Source of the DNA: Heliocidaris tuberculata
Lineage: Eukaryota; Echinodermata; Echinoidea; Camarodonta; Echinometridae
Length of the DNA stretch: 64,000 bases
Direction: 5' to 3'
Assembly (NCBI GenBank): GCA_025618425.1
Contig: CM046832.1
Span: forward strand, 18,075,608-18,139,607
The position numbers and the translations under genes are program-made. Shown here one piece after another: positions 35,560 through 48,450 of this stretch; positions within the stretch are counted from its first letter, which is position 1, and every line of letters begins with the position of its first letter. The notes below the pieces were generated by a model, which was given only the letters and a program-made list of their open reading frames with translations, had not been told where the DNA came from and made no database searches.

Positions 35560-36194
35560 TAATGTACTTGGAAGAATCGTATACTATACAGGGTGCTCCC
35601 CCCCCCCCCCCCCCCCCCCCCACCAAAACAACGGACTAGCATACTTTCAATGTGGGGGCAGTAGCGTATCTAGGTATTCTGGCGCCCGGGGCAAACTGTC
35701 AAATCTGCGCCACCCCCCCCCCCCCCAAACTCAGATTAATGAGCGTTTTTAATTTTGTAATGATACGTGAAAATGAGTTTGATGCACATAACCCCGGGTT
35801 GTCAGCCCAAATTTGATGAATCATTGTATAAGCGAGGGAGCAACGCGACCGAGCGGCATTTTTTTTTTAAATTTTCATTACTCAAATTGAAATCTCTTAT
35901 GTATTTTACCCTTAGAAACAAAAAAAATCCAAGGGAATAAAGCGACCTAGCAATAGATTTTTTTTTAATTTTTTTTTTAAAATAGAATATTCCTATTTTG
36001 GGGGCTCAAAAGGAATGAAAACCCTTAAGAAATATATTTAAGGAATTTAGCAAGGCAATTGCAAGGCACATTTATGATTTCCTTCGGATTTTCTATACTT
36101 TGAAAGTGCTTTTTATGCATTTATATCCCATCTGGGGGCGCAGAAGTTAATAAGCTCTTGCCTTATGCGGGGGGGGGGGGGGGGCAAAGCAACT

Positions 36195-39100
36195 AGATTT
36201 CAGATTTTCAGATTTAGATTTTATTTCATTACATTTTCATTTTTCAAAGTATATAACAATAAGTATTATGAATCTGACAATATTCAAAATAATTGACAAC
36301 ACAACTTAGTGCATAAACATTTTTCGATCATTACAAGCAAAACAAAGTGCATTAAAGTTTGAGTTGTGAGAGAACAAAAAAAAAAGTAACATCAATGAAG
36401 ACTACTTAAGATTAATTTTATGAAAATGAGAATGAAAACAGAGACCAGCTTAGAAGCAGAGCTTGTAGAAGCGCTGGTCCCTGGCAAAAAGATGAAGCAT
36501 GAATACAGTACATAAAAAGAACTAGACTGGGCAATCATGCATAAAATGCCCAATAAAAGGGAAAAAAGAAGAAGACAGATACATGGCCTTGGAAAGCAAA
36601 CAAATTATAGACATAACACACTTGCTATCGAAGAGAAAGCACTGAGAAATATTGTAAACACAAAAAGCTGGAAATAGTAATAGGAAAATAGTAAAGTTTT
36701 AAAGAAGTAAACTTTACAAAAGACGGAACAAGAGTGACAAAGTGACAGGTGGGGGTTAGGACGGGAGGGTGGGAAAGGGACAAGATCTTGAAGGTTTCAT
36801 TTCGTCTATAGATTTTGCTACACAGGTAAACAACAGTCGTCATCAGGATCACTGAGGGATCAATGTTCATAAAAAGCAATTAGTGATTTTTTCAATTTAC
36901 GTTTGAGCGTACTTAAACTTATACTGTCTCGTATATTTAAAGGGAGGGAATTCCAAAATTTAGGAGCAGTAAATGAAAAAGTATTCTGGGTTAATGCTGT
37001 ACGAGTTCTTGGCAAGTGATACAGATTTATTTGTCTAGTGGGATAATGATGGATTTCGTTATTTACTGTAAATATATTATTGAAGACATTGGGCAATTCG
37101 TGGTTATGATACTGATACATAAGTACAGCAAGATTGAGGCGATAAATATCATAAATTTTTAGTACATTATTAGAGTGAAACAGACCATCTGTGTCGTGGC
37201 GATAATTAACATTACTTATAATTCGCATAGCCTTTTTCTGTAATAAAAAAACTCTGTCTAACAGGCATGCCGCACTGTTTCCCCATGCTAATATTCCATA
37301 ATTAAGATATGGTAAAACCAGTGTGGAGTATAGTGATAAAAGAATATTTGGCGGAAAAGACCATTTGAGTTTATTAATCATACCAATGTTTCTGGATATC
37401 AATTTACATACATTATCAATATGATGCTTCCATGAAAGTTTATTATCTATTATTGTGCCTAGAAATTTTGTTTCAATCACCTTCTGTATTTGTGTATTAT
37501 CTATTAAAATCGGATGAGGTAGTTCGTTAAAAGTATTACTAAATAACATGTAATTTGTTTTTTCTAGATTTAGTGATAACTTATTAGCCTTAATCCATAT
37601 CGCAACTGAATCCAGTTCCGAATTAATCACATTACATAAAGTTTCTAGGCTTTTATGCGAAAAAAATAGATTAGTGTCATCTGCATACATAATAAAAGTC
37701 AATAAATTTGATGATCTATGAAAGTCATTTATATACAAAATAAATAGTAAAGGGCCTAGAATAGAACCCTGTGGAACACCACAATTAATATTTCTTAAAT
37801 GCGACATGCAATTTTCAATACAGACATATTGCTGTCGTTCGTATAAATAATTTCGAAACCAGTCTGAAACAATGCCCCTTATACCATAATGTGAAAGTTT
37901 GCTTAAGAGAATTTCATGATCTATAGTGTCGAATGCCTTAGAGAAGTCTAAGAACATTCCTATTGTGTGGGTACCATTATCAATAGAACTTGTAATATTA
38001 TTAATTAGAGACAGGAGAGCATGTGTTGTATTATGGTGTTTTCTAAACCCGAACTGAGATTCATGTAAAATATCATTATTATTCCAAAAAGCCATTGTAC
38101 GAGTAAAAACTACTTTTTCAAGTATTTTGGAAAAGGTGGTTAACAAAGATATTGGCCTGTAGTTTGACAACGATAAGGGGTTACCCTTTTTAAAAATAGG
38201 GATTATTTTGGCTAATTTCATTTTGTTTGGAAAAACACCTGTGCTCAGGGATAGATTACATATATAAGTGAATGGTTCAACAATACTTGCTATAGTTTTT
38301 TTAATTATGAAATTATCCAGACCATCATGTCCACAACTGCGTTTACTTATAAAATTGTTAACAATATCAAGGAGTTCACCTTCATTTACAGGAGTAAAAA
38401 AACATAGAATTAGGGTTAGGGTTTTGTAAGTAATCATAAAATTTTCTATCACAGTTTGGTATCTTACTTGCTAAATTTGGACCTATTTCAACAAAATAAT
38501 CATTGAAGTGATCAACAATATCTTGTAACTCCTTAATAGTTCTTTCATCAATTTGTATCTTAGAAATAGTACTTTTCTTTTTCTGTTTATTCAGAACTTC
38601 ATTGATTAATTTCCATGTGTTTTTAGCATCTTTGTTATAATTCATAAATTGTCGTGAAAAATATATCTTTTTTTCTTTACGTAGTAGCCCTGTCAATGTA
38701 TTTTTATAATTCAAATATTTCGACTTAGAACTTTCAGTGGGATTCGCTTTATATTTCAAATAAAGATTATTTTTCCTATTTATTGATCTTAATAAGCCTG
38801 GTGTTATCCATGGGGATTTTGGAATTCTTTTCCTATTTTGAAGATTAACTTTTCTCATAGGACAACATTCATTAAACAAACTAGTTAATTTAGTCATAAA
38901 TTCCTCAAAACTACTATTTACATCAGTCATATCATAAATATCATTCCAATCTACTATGTTAAGTCTGTCTTTAAATGTGTTAATATTTCCTTCAGACAAA
39001 TTCCGTTTGTATATTATAGAAGGGTATTGTGTTTGCTGCAAGATGGGGAAATGTGCAAATATGGGAAAGTGATCCGTCAGGTCTGATATTACAACGCCAG

Positions 39101-40200
39101 CTTGGGGAAAGGGATGCATGTTACTAAATATACTGTCAGTTAAGGTGGAAGATTGTTCCGCGATGCGAGTTGGTTTAGAAATAAGTGGTATAAATGAGGA
39201 AGTTAGAAGCGTTCCATAGAATTCATGAACGAAAGCATCAGAATCGTAGTTTAATAAATTAACATTGAAGTCACCCATTATAAAACAATCCTTGCCCCGC
39301 AGTATTGGGTTTGAGAGAATATTTTGAAGGCTAATTAAAAAATCATTGTGGCCAGATTTGGGAGGCCTATATATGACTCCAATAATGATATTTTTTCTAT
39401 TAACAAAATCAATTTCTACAAAAAGTGTTTCTATGGAATCATTCACATAATTCAAAGCAGGTCTATTATTATAGTTATATTCTGAGGAAATATATAGAGC
39501 AACACCGCCCCCTATTCTATTGGTCCTATTATTCACTATTAAGTCAAAACCCTGGATTGAAAACAAAGAATTAGGGGTATCTGAAGCCATGTTTCTGATA
39601 GGCCAATTACTGAACATTTAAAACTAAGCCGATCAAGAAGATGACGCAAACACTCGAAGTTTCTATTCATACTTCTAATATTAGCATGAAACAAAGAAAA
39701 CTCAGCCTTATCCATATTTAAAAAGTGTGAAACAAATTGATTTTCAGAGTAATAAGAGGATGATTTGGCTTTATCATGTTCATTGTCATCGAAATGTACA
39801 TCAAAATCCTTGGCATTCGAGTTTAGAGTAGTGATCATATCATTAACAAATTTAGTGTCAGGACTGCGAGTTTGAGAATGTAATAACGTTTGGAAGGCAT
39901 CTAAGAATTCATCATTGGTTAAGTTATTACCGGGTATGTTATCGTTATTACCGTTATTTACCATTATGTAAGATTATCATTACCGTAAAGAGATAGATCT
40001 TAGGCCACCTGAGGGGAAAGGGGTAGGAGTAGGGTCTGGTAGGGAGGGATACTGTCACAATGTACATAAATACACCATTTAGAGAACACATATTAAAGAG
40101 ACAAGAGAACATAACTTAAAAAAAAACAAAAAACAAAAAACAAAACAAAACAAAAAAACAGACAAACAATACTTAAAAAAAAAAAAAAAAAAAAACTAGA
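36195..40200 (-). mobile_element. Nearly intact non-LTR retrotransposon (CR1/Jockey-like LINE)
   Basis: An endonuclease-reverse transcriptase element read on the - strand. Its 3' end carries a TAGATTTTCAG-type short repeat tail (plus-strand 36196-36231). The 5' boundary is near a poly-A run (poly-T on the coding strand) and is uncertain. No separate ORF1 was seen, so it may be 5'-truncated or belong to a lineage without one. Confidence 0.9.
36860..39964 (-). pseudogene. LINE ORF2: AP endonuclease plus reverse transcriptase, two frame breaks
   Basis: Read 39964 to 36860. The endonuclease part begins FSLFHANIRSMNRNF and contains VIGLSETWL, GDFNVNLLNYDSD and SDLTDHFPIF, the catalytic AP-endonuclease motifs. 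The reverse transcriptase part has NYRPISLLTTFSKILEKV, FLDFSKAFDTIDHEIL, GVPQGSILGPLLFILYINDF and the active-site YADD (37676-37687). Frame changes occur near 39585 (just after SETWL) and near a seven-A run at 38396-38402; each looks like a one-base indel. Everything else is open for about 3.1 kb, so the copy is young. Clade assignment to CR1/Jockey-like is by motif style only. Confidence 0.93.
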
Positions 40201-40859
40201 GTCAATTAATGGTTAACACTTGAAAAACGCCACTGGGGGATAGCTAGATCCTGAACATAATTATGCGAGGGAGCAAAGCGATCGAGCTTTAGAAAATTTT
40301 CGAATTTCAAACCCTATAAAACACAATTTCTTACGCATTTTGTCCTTGACTGGGGGGTAAATAACCCTAAAAGACCATAAATGTTCTTGTATTACTCCAC
40401 CTTTCCTTTCTCTCTTTTGCGTTTTTTGCGCCCCCTTCAAGTACCGCTCGGGGCAAGTGCCCCCTCTGCCCCCCCCCCCGGTAGATACGCCACTGATGTG
40501 GGGTCAAATACATGTACATGTGCACTTGTACCGGCGGAAGGAGAATCTTTTTACATGAAAATGATACTAAAGGGGTATTCACACCGAACACGACAAACGA
40601 CAAACGACACGAAAACACAACATGAACGACTTTCTGAAAAACCGCTCCAATGCAAACCCTCCTGGCACGCACCGTGCACATTGCCACGACAGCATACCTT
40701 TCGAAACGTCGTCACGACGTTTTCAGCCGTTTCAGACAATCACTCAGCGAACGATTTTCTCCAGCACGACAAAACGACATTTGGCCATCAACTAATGAGC
40801 GTGGATGATTTGCAGTGACTTCATATTCATCCACAACTAGCTGCTACTAAGTAATTGAT

Positions 40860-41175
40860 GGCAGAAATTTTTCATTTTTCTAGCCCAAATCTCTATGGGA
40901 TTATACGTGTAAGCAAAGATTAAGATCTTTGTGTAAGCTATGTTATCGCACCGCAAAAAATATTTCCATTTTCTCTAAAGAAAATATACTCAAACGTACA
41001 TGCACCTTAGATATAATCATTGCTCATAGTTTTTACACAAAACCTGTATATTCCTTCATCAGAAACTAAGATTTTGGAAATTAATGATTTTTGGGGTACA
41101 GGGCAAATGGGAGAGGAGCGCGCAAGATACGTTACAGAGTTGCCAATTTGTGTTTGATTGATTGCAACTTGAAAA
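40860..41175 (-). repeat. Dispersed inverted-repeat family, copy 1
   Basis: Shares TTTTCTCTAAAGAAAATAT, ACATGCACC(T/C)TAGAT, and (other strand) AAACACAAATTGGCAACTC and GTATCTTGCG with the stretch at 56500-56790. Partly palindromic; no coding sequence. Confidence 0.6.
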
Positions 41176-41567
41176 AATGATAACTTTCTTATTTCTTATC
41201 GGATTTTGCTCTAACCTTCAGTGATCAGTTTCTTTCATTTTCTGCTTCTTTTAAAACCAACTTGTAGAAAGATAAAAGAAAAACAAATACCATAAGAAAA
41301 GATAAATAGAGAAGATGAAAGGAGAAAAAACAACAAAGGAATACACAGGAAATGATAGAAGAAGACACGAATGAAGGAGAACAGTAAAGAATATAAGGAA
41401 GGATAGATTGAGAAGGAAAAATGTGTGGAATGTTATGTTTTTGTTCAATCTGACGTTTATTACAGGTTGCCCACATTGTCATGCATTATACCATTTCTGA
41501 AACTACATACGTTATTTTCTGCAAGGAGCACTGCTAGTGGATGTCTTCAACATTGTTTCCCAAATAT

Positions 41568-41711
41568 CAGGGGCGGACCCAGGATTTTGTAAAAAAGTAG
41601 GCACAGAGCCGGAAAAGTACACAATTAAGGAGGCAATTTTTTTTTTTATTGTGTACTTAAGGTATGCCAGTTGGGTTTCAAAAGGGGGGCGGCCGCCTGG
41701 ATCCGCCCCTG
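41568..41711. mobile_element. Short MITE with CAGGGGCGGA(C/T)CCAGG ends
   Basis: 144-base element: left CAGGGGCGGACCCAGGATTT, right end reading CAGGGGCGGATCCAGGCGGC on the other strand. The CAGGGGCGG terminus is hAT-like. A solitary right-end fragment of the same kind is at about 51541-51582. Confidence 0.75.
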
Positions 41712-42189
41712 AAAATGCGTCTACAATAAGCTAATACTCAACCAATTTTGGCAAATTTGGTATCATTTTTCTTTTTAAAAAGATTCCCCATCTAGTGGTA
41801 CCGGTGAAATCTGCCCCGCATTATTGGAAGTATGCTATTCCGTGTTTTGTTTCCATCCTATATAGGAATCGTGTGAGTCACAACTTATTTTTACCCCGAC
41901 AGATTTCAAGTTATTGGCATAGAAATTTCTGTTTTTAAAGAAATGTTACAGAGATAGGCACTAATACTTCTGAGCAAACCAGAACAATGTAAGAATCTAC
42001 TCTCTACTCTCCCTGAATTAGGTTCGAAAATTATCAAGTTATAAATCACTCAATAGAAGCAAATGAAATTATGCAAGGAAGAAAACCGAACTGAGAGTTG
42101 AGAAGCTAGCAATCGGCTAAACTCAAACTTTCAAAAAATTAAGAGTCCTGAAATAGAGAAATTATCATTTTTAACCTTCAACGTAAAGT

Positions 42190-42200
42190 AAAGAGGGAGG

Positions 42201-42247
<47 letters not shown>

Positions 42248-42256
42248 AGAAAGTGA
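42190..42256. repeat. (GA)n microsatellite
   Basis: Imperfect AG/GAAA repeat of about 65 bases; followed at 42330-42440 by A-rich/CAAA low-complexity DNA. Confidence 0.85.
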
Positions 42257-42956
42257 CCACATGATTTTCATCAGTTATTTTATTCAGTTAATGAATCACT
42301 GCTTTACATAATCGGCTCACCCCAACAAAAAAAAACAAAGAAACAAACAAACAAACAAAAAACAAAACAAACAAAAAAAAACCCCAAAACAAAAAAAAAA
42401 CAAAAAAAAAAACAAAACAACAACAACAACAAACAAACAAATATAAAACAAGAGAAGAGGAGATATTATTACACTGATATTCAATTGCATTCGAATAGTT
42501 CCTTCAATGGTAATATGAATGTAAATAAGTGATATACTTTGAGTATTTTGTATTCCTTTTGCTGTTGTTGTTGTTGCTTTTCTTTCATTTTGGTTTGCAA
42601 GGCATTCACGCTTCACATAAATAGGTAATTCGGTTCTTCAAATTTTCCATATATGACAGGTCCAATTTGATGGAGGATCAATGAAATGTGCAATTTCCAT
42701 AAATTATTGTGAATCTGATCTTTACCAGAATGGAAACGAAATACGTATCTTATTATCAACCACCACTGAGAACGACCTCGATGTTTTCAAGATCTTTGGA
42801 CAATGAGATTTGACTTCTCTGCACAGGTTAAAAAAATCATGTAGAAAAAAAAAATGGTTGAAAATAGTGTTTAAAAAAAGCTGACTCAAATATCCTTGGC
42901 AATGAGATCATGCTGTTATCTTGTCAATACCCGCTGACATGACAGCCAATAACCTA

Positions 42957-43345
42957 GGCTGGCGCTCCTCAAAGGCAGTTCATCACAGGTGAAAAGGGGC
43001 ACTTATAACATCTGAAAAGGGGCATTTATAAGAGCGGGAAAATGTTCTTATATAAAGTAGAAAAATTAAATCGGTGTCTATATATTACAAAGAAAAAAAA
43101 TGACTTGTTACATTAAAAGGAATAAAAGGGATTAAAAGGCGGAAAATGCTCTCGTTGAAATAGGAGCATTTATCAAAGGTAAGGTGAGGGATGAGGTGTA
43201 ATTATCAAAATGGGTACTTAAAAGAATATGGAACTGGGACTTACTCGAAAGAAAATGGGGGATACTTATCTGAAGTTAATGGGAAAAGAAGGGGCACTGT
43301 GCCCACATGCAACTCCCGGAGCGGTGCTTCTGACAGGGCCTACAT
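42957..43345 (+). repeat. GGGGCACTTAT minisatellite-like element
   Basis: Carries several degenerate AAAAGGGGCA(C/T)TTATAA units and ends with GGGGCACTGTGCCC, matching the element at 44391-45530. A worn member of the same family. Confidence 0.5.
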
Positions 43346-44390
43346 GTTATGATTGTCATTTCATAATTCTTCTATGTATAGTTGGGTGATAATGACACAG
43401 GTCATCATCATCCTCAATAAATATTGGGTGTGATGTATTCCCTCTTTCTCCACCACATTCGATTCCACCACATTTCCACGACATTTCTTTTCAGTTTTGC
43501 AGAATTGCATTATAAAGGAAAGTTACCGACTGAACCCTCTAAATCGAGAATAATTACATGTACTTTTAATCTAAATAATTTTTCTGCATTGTGGCATCGA
43601 AAAAAAAAATCACCTCTAAATATATTTGGGGATGGTAACACATGCAAGCCAACACCCCCCCCCCCCACACTTCATTTAAAAAAGATTATACCTCCATATC
43701 ACTCCAAGATCAACACCATGTTGTATAATTTGAAGTAGATGGTTTTCACTTTCTAGTGGTGTAAAAATATATCGGGGAAAATCAGAAGCCACGACAGCAT
43801 TGTAGATAAATATTAATAAATTCATATAAATCTACAATATTGTACACAGATATATACAATTTTTATAATGAAATAAGGAATATATAAAAATAAAATTAAG
43901 AGATATAATATATCAAATTATATTTATCTACAACATAATATAGAAATGTATATTTTCCACCACTTTTTTTTTTTTTGGTGGGGTGAAACCTGGGGGGGGG
44001 GGGGGAATGTTTGTACACACCATCCCCCCACGCGAAAAGTTGGGGGGGGGATGCATACCCCCATCCCCCGCTATCTACGCCCCTGCTAGTGCCATTAGTA
44101 TGGCTACTAGTTCTGCTCTCATAATACAGACGGGATAATCTAAAATTTTGCATCACTGAGCTTTACTGTAAGAGGTCAGCAGAGGGCGACATTCCACAAT
44201 GTTCCCGAATTTACTGGATTTTACAAATACATGTACATGTACAGTCGTGTAGGCTAGAGAAGGGGGGGGGGGGAGAAATATATACAGAGAGAAGAGAGAG
44301 GGGAGGGATAAGAGAGAATGAGATCATAGAATAAATAATTAATTCCAAAATGAAAAGGGGCAGATTCTGCCGGTCGCCAGCACACCCCAC

Positions 44391-45530
44391 CAGGGGCGGC
44401 GGAGCGTCTTTCAAAGTGGGGGGGGGGGGGGGGGGGGGGATAAAGTAAAAACAGGGACCATTTTGTGACACTGGTATTACCCTACAGTCTAATTAATACG
44501 TAATCAACTTTATCTTCTTCATTTTTATTGTGGTTCTGGACATTGCTTCAGCTTCTCCAGTATTAGCAGTTGTGTGTAATGGTCTAATGATTCATGTGTG
44601 AGCGAGCGAACCAAGCTAGCAAAAATTTTCTGACTTTTTTCCTATTGCTGAAGTCCTTGGGTTGTGCATTATTGACAGCGATACAATGAAAATGACCATA
44701 GCAAATCAATTTGGAGGGAATGCCTAATGATCTTTTATTATTTACATTAAACACTATAACTTTTCTTTAGGGTTACCATGATTACATCCATATCATCATA
44801 CTTTATGTGATCTGCTTGATTTCATTATATAATATAAGAGCGAGCGAGCGTAACGAGCGAGTTTGGGGAAAATTTTCAATTTTCCCTTATACTTGGTGTA
44901 AATTATGGGCACAATCGAGCGAGGGGCATTGTGCCCCTCTTGGCTCCAGCTTCACTGCCTTACATTGTAGTTGCAGTATATGGGTACATATTACTATATA
45001 AAGCCGCACCGATTATTTGAAGCTAGATATGTCTCTTTTTGTAAGAAACAGTGGGAAAATATAAGTAAAAGGGGGCACTTATCAGAAGAGCAAAGGGAGT
45101 TTGTCAGAGGTGCAAAGGGGCACTTATAAGATGTGAAAAGGGGCATTTATGAGAAGAGGGAAAGGGCTCATATTAGATAGGAAAAGGGCACTTATCAGAA
45201 GTAAAGAGGGGGCACTTATCAGAAAGAAAAATAGGCACCTATCCGAAGAAAAATAGGCACCTATCCGAAGTAAAATTGCATTTATTAGAAGGAGAAAAAG
45301 GCACTTATTAGAGATAAGGAGCCAATTATTAGATTTGAAAAAAGGGGCACTTATCAGAAGGAGTAAAAGGGGCACTTATTAGAAAGGAAAAGGGACACTT
45401 TTAATAGTAGAGAGGGCACTTATCGGAGAGAAAGGGGGGATATTTTCAGAAATAAAAAGGGCACTTTTGGGATACTTCGGAAAGTGTGGGGGGCACTGCG
45501 CCCCCTGCCCCCTGGCGCGCCGCCCCCACC
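44391..45530 (+). mobile_element. hAT-like element with GGGGCACTTATCAGAA minisatellite
   Basis: Starts CAGGGGCGGCGGAGCGTCTTT and ends GGCGCGCCGCCCCC. Inside are GAGCGAGCGAGCG runs and, at 45060-45470, about 15 irregular units of (A)GGGGCACTTATCAGAAG. The same ends in the opposite orientation bound 57078-58511. Confidence 0.65.
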
Positions 45531-45989
45531 GAACTGAAACCCTGTCATAATCATGTTATTCATGGAATTAGGCTATCCAAATAAACGTCTTCCTTTGTCA
45601 TTTACGATCTGGTCATAATGAGGCTTGCAAATAATATATATGAATAGAATTTTCACAGCAAATAACTTTAACAAAAATACAAGCATCTCTCCTAGCTCCC
45701 CCTCCCAACTCTCTCCCTCTCCTCCCTGGTGCAGTTAGAGTTGATTCCTATCTGTTTTGGGACATAAGTTTGTATCTGTATATCAAGATTATCCCCTTTA
45801 TGGCTTTATCTCTCTATCTCTCCCACTTTTTCTTTCCCCTCTCTCTCGCTCCCCTCCCCCCTCTCTCTCTTTAACTTCTCAAGTGCAACAACTTATATTG
45901 GTTCTCGATTTTATGCCAGTTTAATCTTTATGATTCAAAACACGCTGTGTACACACTGTTTAAACCGAGATGAAAGTGAATCCAGGAAA

Positions 45990-46176
45990 AACACGATAAA
46001 AAACATTTTCGAAAAATCAACTCAAGGCAATTTCAATAGCCCTGTCTATCACCTTTAGAAATGTGCGAACATTACAATGGCGTATTACGTAATCCGAACC
46101 GGATTTCTATGGGCAGTACAATAGGCCTTTGAAATTGCCCTTGAGTTTATTTTTCGAAAGTAGTTTTTATCGTGTT
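45990..46176 (-). mobile_element. Palindromic MITE, copy 2 (inverted)
   Basis: Same family as 35377-35559, in the opposite orientation and about 10 kb away, with only a few differences. AACACGAT and ATCGTGTT define the ends. Confidence 0.85.
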
Positions 46177-46399
46177 AAAAGTACTGGAACATCTTTTTAT
46201 TTCAAGGGAAAATGGTTAATATTCTTTGACAAGTCCACTTACCATAGTGAGTAGTATTACAGTATGTAGGGATTTATACTTACTCTTCATAATTTTTGAA
46301 TATGATCTTTTTAAAATATCTTCTCATTATCAACGTAGTACACAAACAGGTAATTAAGATCATTGATTTCTTTGTTGTTGTTGTTAAATCCATTATGTG

Positions 46400-46502
46400 T
46401 ATCTGTTTTCGAATTTATATTTGGAATATGCATGTAAACAAAACAAAATTCCATGTATGAATTATGGACAATAAAGATTGAATTGAATTGAATTGAATTG
46501 AA
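46400..46502 (+). repeat. LINE 3' tail with (TTGAA)n
   Basis: ACAATAAAGATTGAATTGAA and further GAATT units are typical of a LINE 3' end with its short tandem tail; the body upstream was not recognised. Confidence 0.5.
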
Positions 46503-46617
46503 TATACCAAAAAGAAGAAAAAATAAAGAAAATAAAAAATACAACCATCTTGATAAAGACTATAACCTTTCCCTCTCGGCAGATCGACATGTATCACAAT
46601 AATTATGTACGCGTGCT

Positions 46618-46872
46618 TATTTCGGGACTGAGCACTCTTCGTATTTATACTCTTTGATTGGACTAAATGCAGATCTTTTTAGATTGAACATTCACCCGAC
46701 AGGGAACTGTAATGATTGTAATGCAATGGAAACAGTAAACCACTTTTTAGCAGAATGCCCTAAGTACATTATAGAACGGACAATGTTGCTGGTAGATACA
46801 AATCTACCAGAACCTCATGAAATCATAAGATTATTAAAGAGCTCAGAAGTAGAAACGCAGAAAGCGATATAG
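46618..46872 (+). pseudogene. LINE ORF2 C-terminal fragment with CCHC zinc motif
   Basis: The frame reads GTEHSSYLYSLIGLNADLF and then GNCNDCNAMETVNHFLAECP: a C-x2-C-x7-H-x4-C motif like the zf-RVT found at the end of many LINE polyproteins (RxGHxxLxxxL...C..C...H.L..C). Only the last ~85 codons remain, ending at a stop at 46870-46872. Confidence 0.75.
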
Positions 46873-46879
46873 TTTGTTT

Positions 46880-48117
46880 CGTTTCAAGAACGAAACGGCT
46901 ATACAAAGATGTTCAATTGTATACTGAGTCAGTTTTTGAGGAAGGACAGATAAAGGATATTATTTAGTCTCATTTTCCAACAATCTGCATGTAATTCGGC
47001 AGTCCACATACCGAGAGAATCGGGCATTGAGGCCAGGAGATTGCTTATGAAGGCATGCTGTGATTGGTCAACAGTCGGGTGACACCCGCCTGGCTAGTCA
47101 TTGGGTGGTGCGGGGTAAAGACCATCCAGTTGGATAGTTGCTCAGGTTCTTGAGGATCTGGTGTGTTATTGTGGCTGAGGAGAAACGATGTGGGAAAGCT
47201 GGAAGAAGAATTTGTATTGACTTTTTAAACGTCAATCATTTTAGGCCTCATAAAACCTTCTGTACAATCATGACAATAATAATAACTACAGAACAAGAAT
47301 AATAGATCACAAATGCACTTATACATTACAGCTATACATAATATGGAATGAATAATAATAATAAAAATAAAATATAATGCCATTGAATTCGAATTTGTCG
47401 GGTTACTCTAGTATTATAAATCAAGTTAGATGTACATAATTAAAGTTTGCACGTAAAACTATAAAGGAAAATAAAGAAGGTAAAAAATAAGAGAACTTGT
47501 ATCATATCAGTTTTCTTCTTTTCCTTTAAAAAAGGAGAAGAGAAAGAATAAGTATATTTTATTGGGAAAAGGAGCTAGAATAAGATCATTGGAATTATAC
47601 ATGTATTAGGTTATAGGCCTACTATTTATATATCAATAATTGTTGTTGCTACTCATGTTGTTATTATTGTTATCATATGCTTATTATTATCTATATTCAT
47701 CATCATGTATATAATATCCCATATTTACTTGTTATTAACTTTTGACCATTTTCTTTTTCTTCTTTCCTCTTTTTGCAAAGAAGTTTGGTGATCGCCCCCA
47801 ATTAACATATTGTTGTGTAAAAAACATATGCGACATCGGGACAGATGCAGACGATTTTATATAAGTTCGCATAATAATCGTGGACACAGGGTAAGAGGCG
47901 TGGGGGTGCTGCAGCTTCTAGAAATTTTTTGAAATTACCAATGTTCTGCAAAAACGGTGGTCCATTTGTAGTTTATTCATTCTTACTGTAGTAACCTTTC
48001 TGTTTTTGCTTTTTTTTCTTCTTTTTTTTCTTTTGTCTTTAATCGATAAATATTTTATTTTAAAGTTGATATTCGTCAAAGTAGCATTCTGATCGCTGTT
48101 CCTATTCACCCCGTTTT
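46880..48117. other. Intergenic, nothing recognised
   Basis: A/T-rich DNA with AATAAT-type microsatellites near 47275-47380. No gene or clear element. Confidence 0.6.
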
Positions 48118-48450
48118 ATGGTACAAACATTAATGATGAAATGTTGCCCTGAAAGTTCTAAAAAATTCTGTAAAACATTTTTCCTCGAAATTTTATATCC
48201 TAAAGACATGACAGAATATATTGATATTGGGGTTATTGCCTGTCATCATAGTTTGAGCTTTATGTTATTTAACGCTGAAATTGTAGTTTCTTCCTCGAAT
48301 TAAGATGAACATAACATGTAACAATTCCTTAAATATCTTGGAAAATAATATTCAAGGATTGTAAAATGACATACTGCGTTCCAATTATCCCACAGTCTCT
48401 CTATGGATTTGGCAAGAATCAGGCAGTCAATGGTGGTATATTGAAAGCAC

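Larger units (their letters stand above)
35658..40495. mobile_element. hAT-like non-autonomous element, split by a LINE
   Basis: The left end CAGTAGCGTATCTAGG and the right end, reading CAGTGGCGTATCTACC on the other strand, form terminal inverted repeats. ATGTGGGG occurs directly outside both ends (35650-35657 and 40496-40503), an 8-bp duplication as made by hAT-type transposases (one extra G lies at the left junction). Both arms carry GCGAGGGAGCAA(C/A)GCGA. The arms total roughly 0.8 kb; the rest is the inserted LINE. Confidence 0.7.

Noticed and set aside
38410..38423. (TTAGGG)2 telomere-like motif
   Set aside because: It lies inside the LINE ORF, where it encodes part of NPNPNS in the opposite strand; too short to be an interstitial telomere.
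42957..45480. CRISPR-like array of regular repeats
   Set aside because: This is eukaryotic DNA; the repeats are irregular, without unique spacers, and lie within transposon ends.
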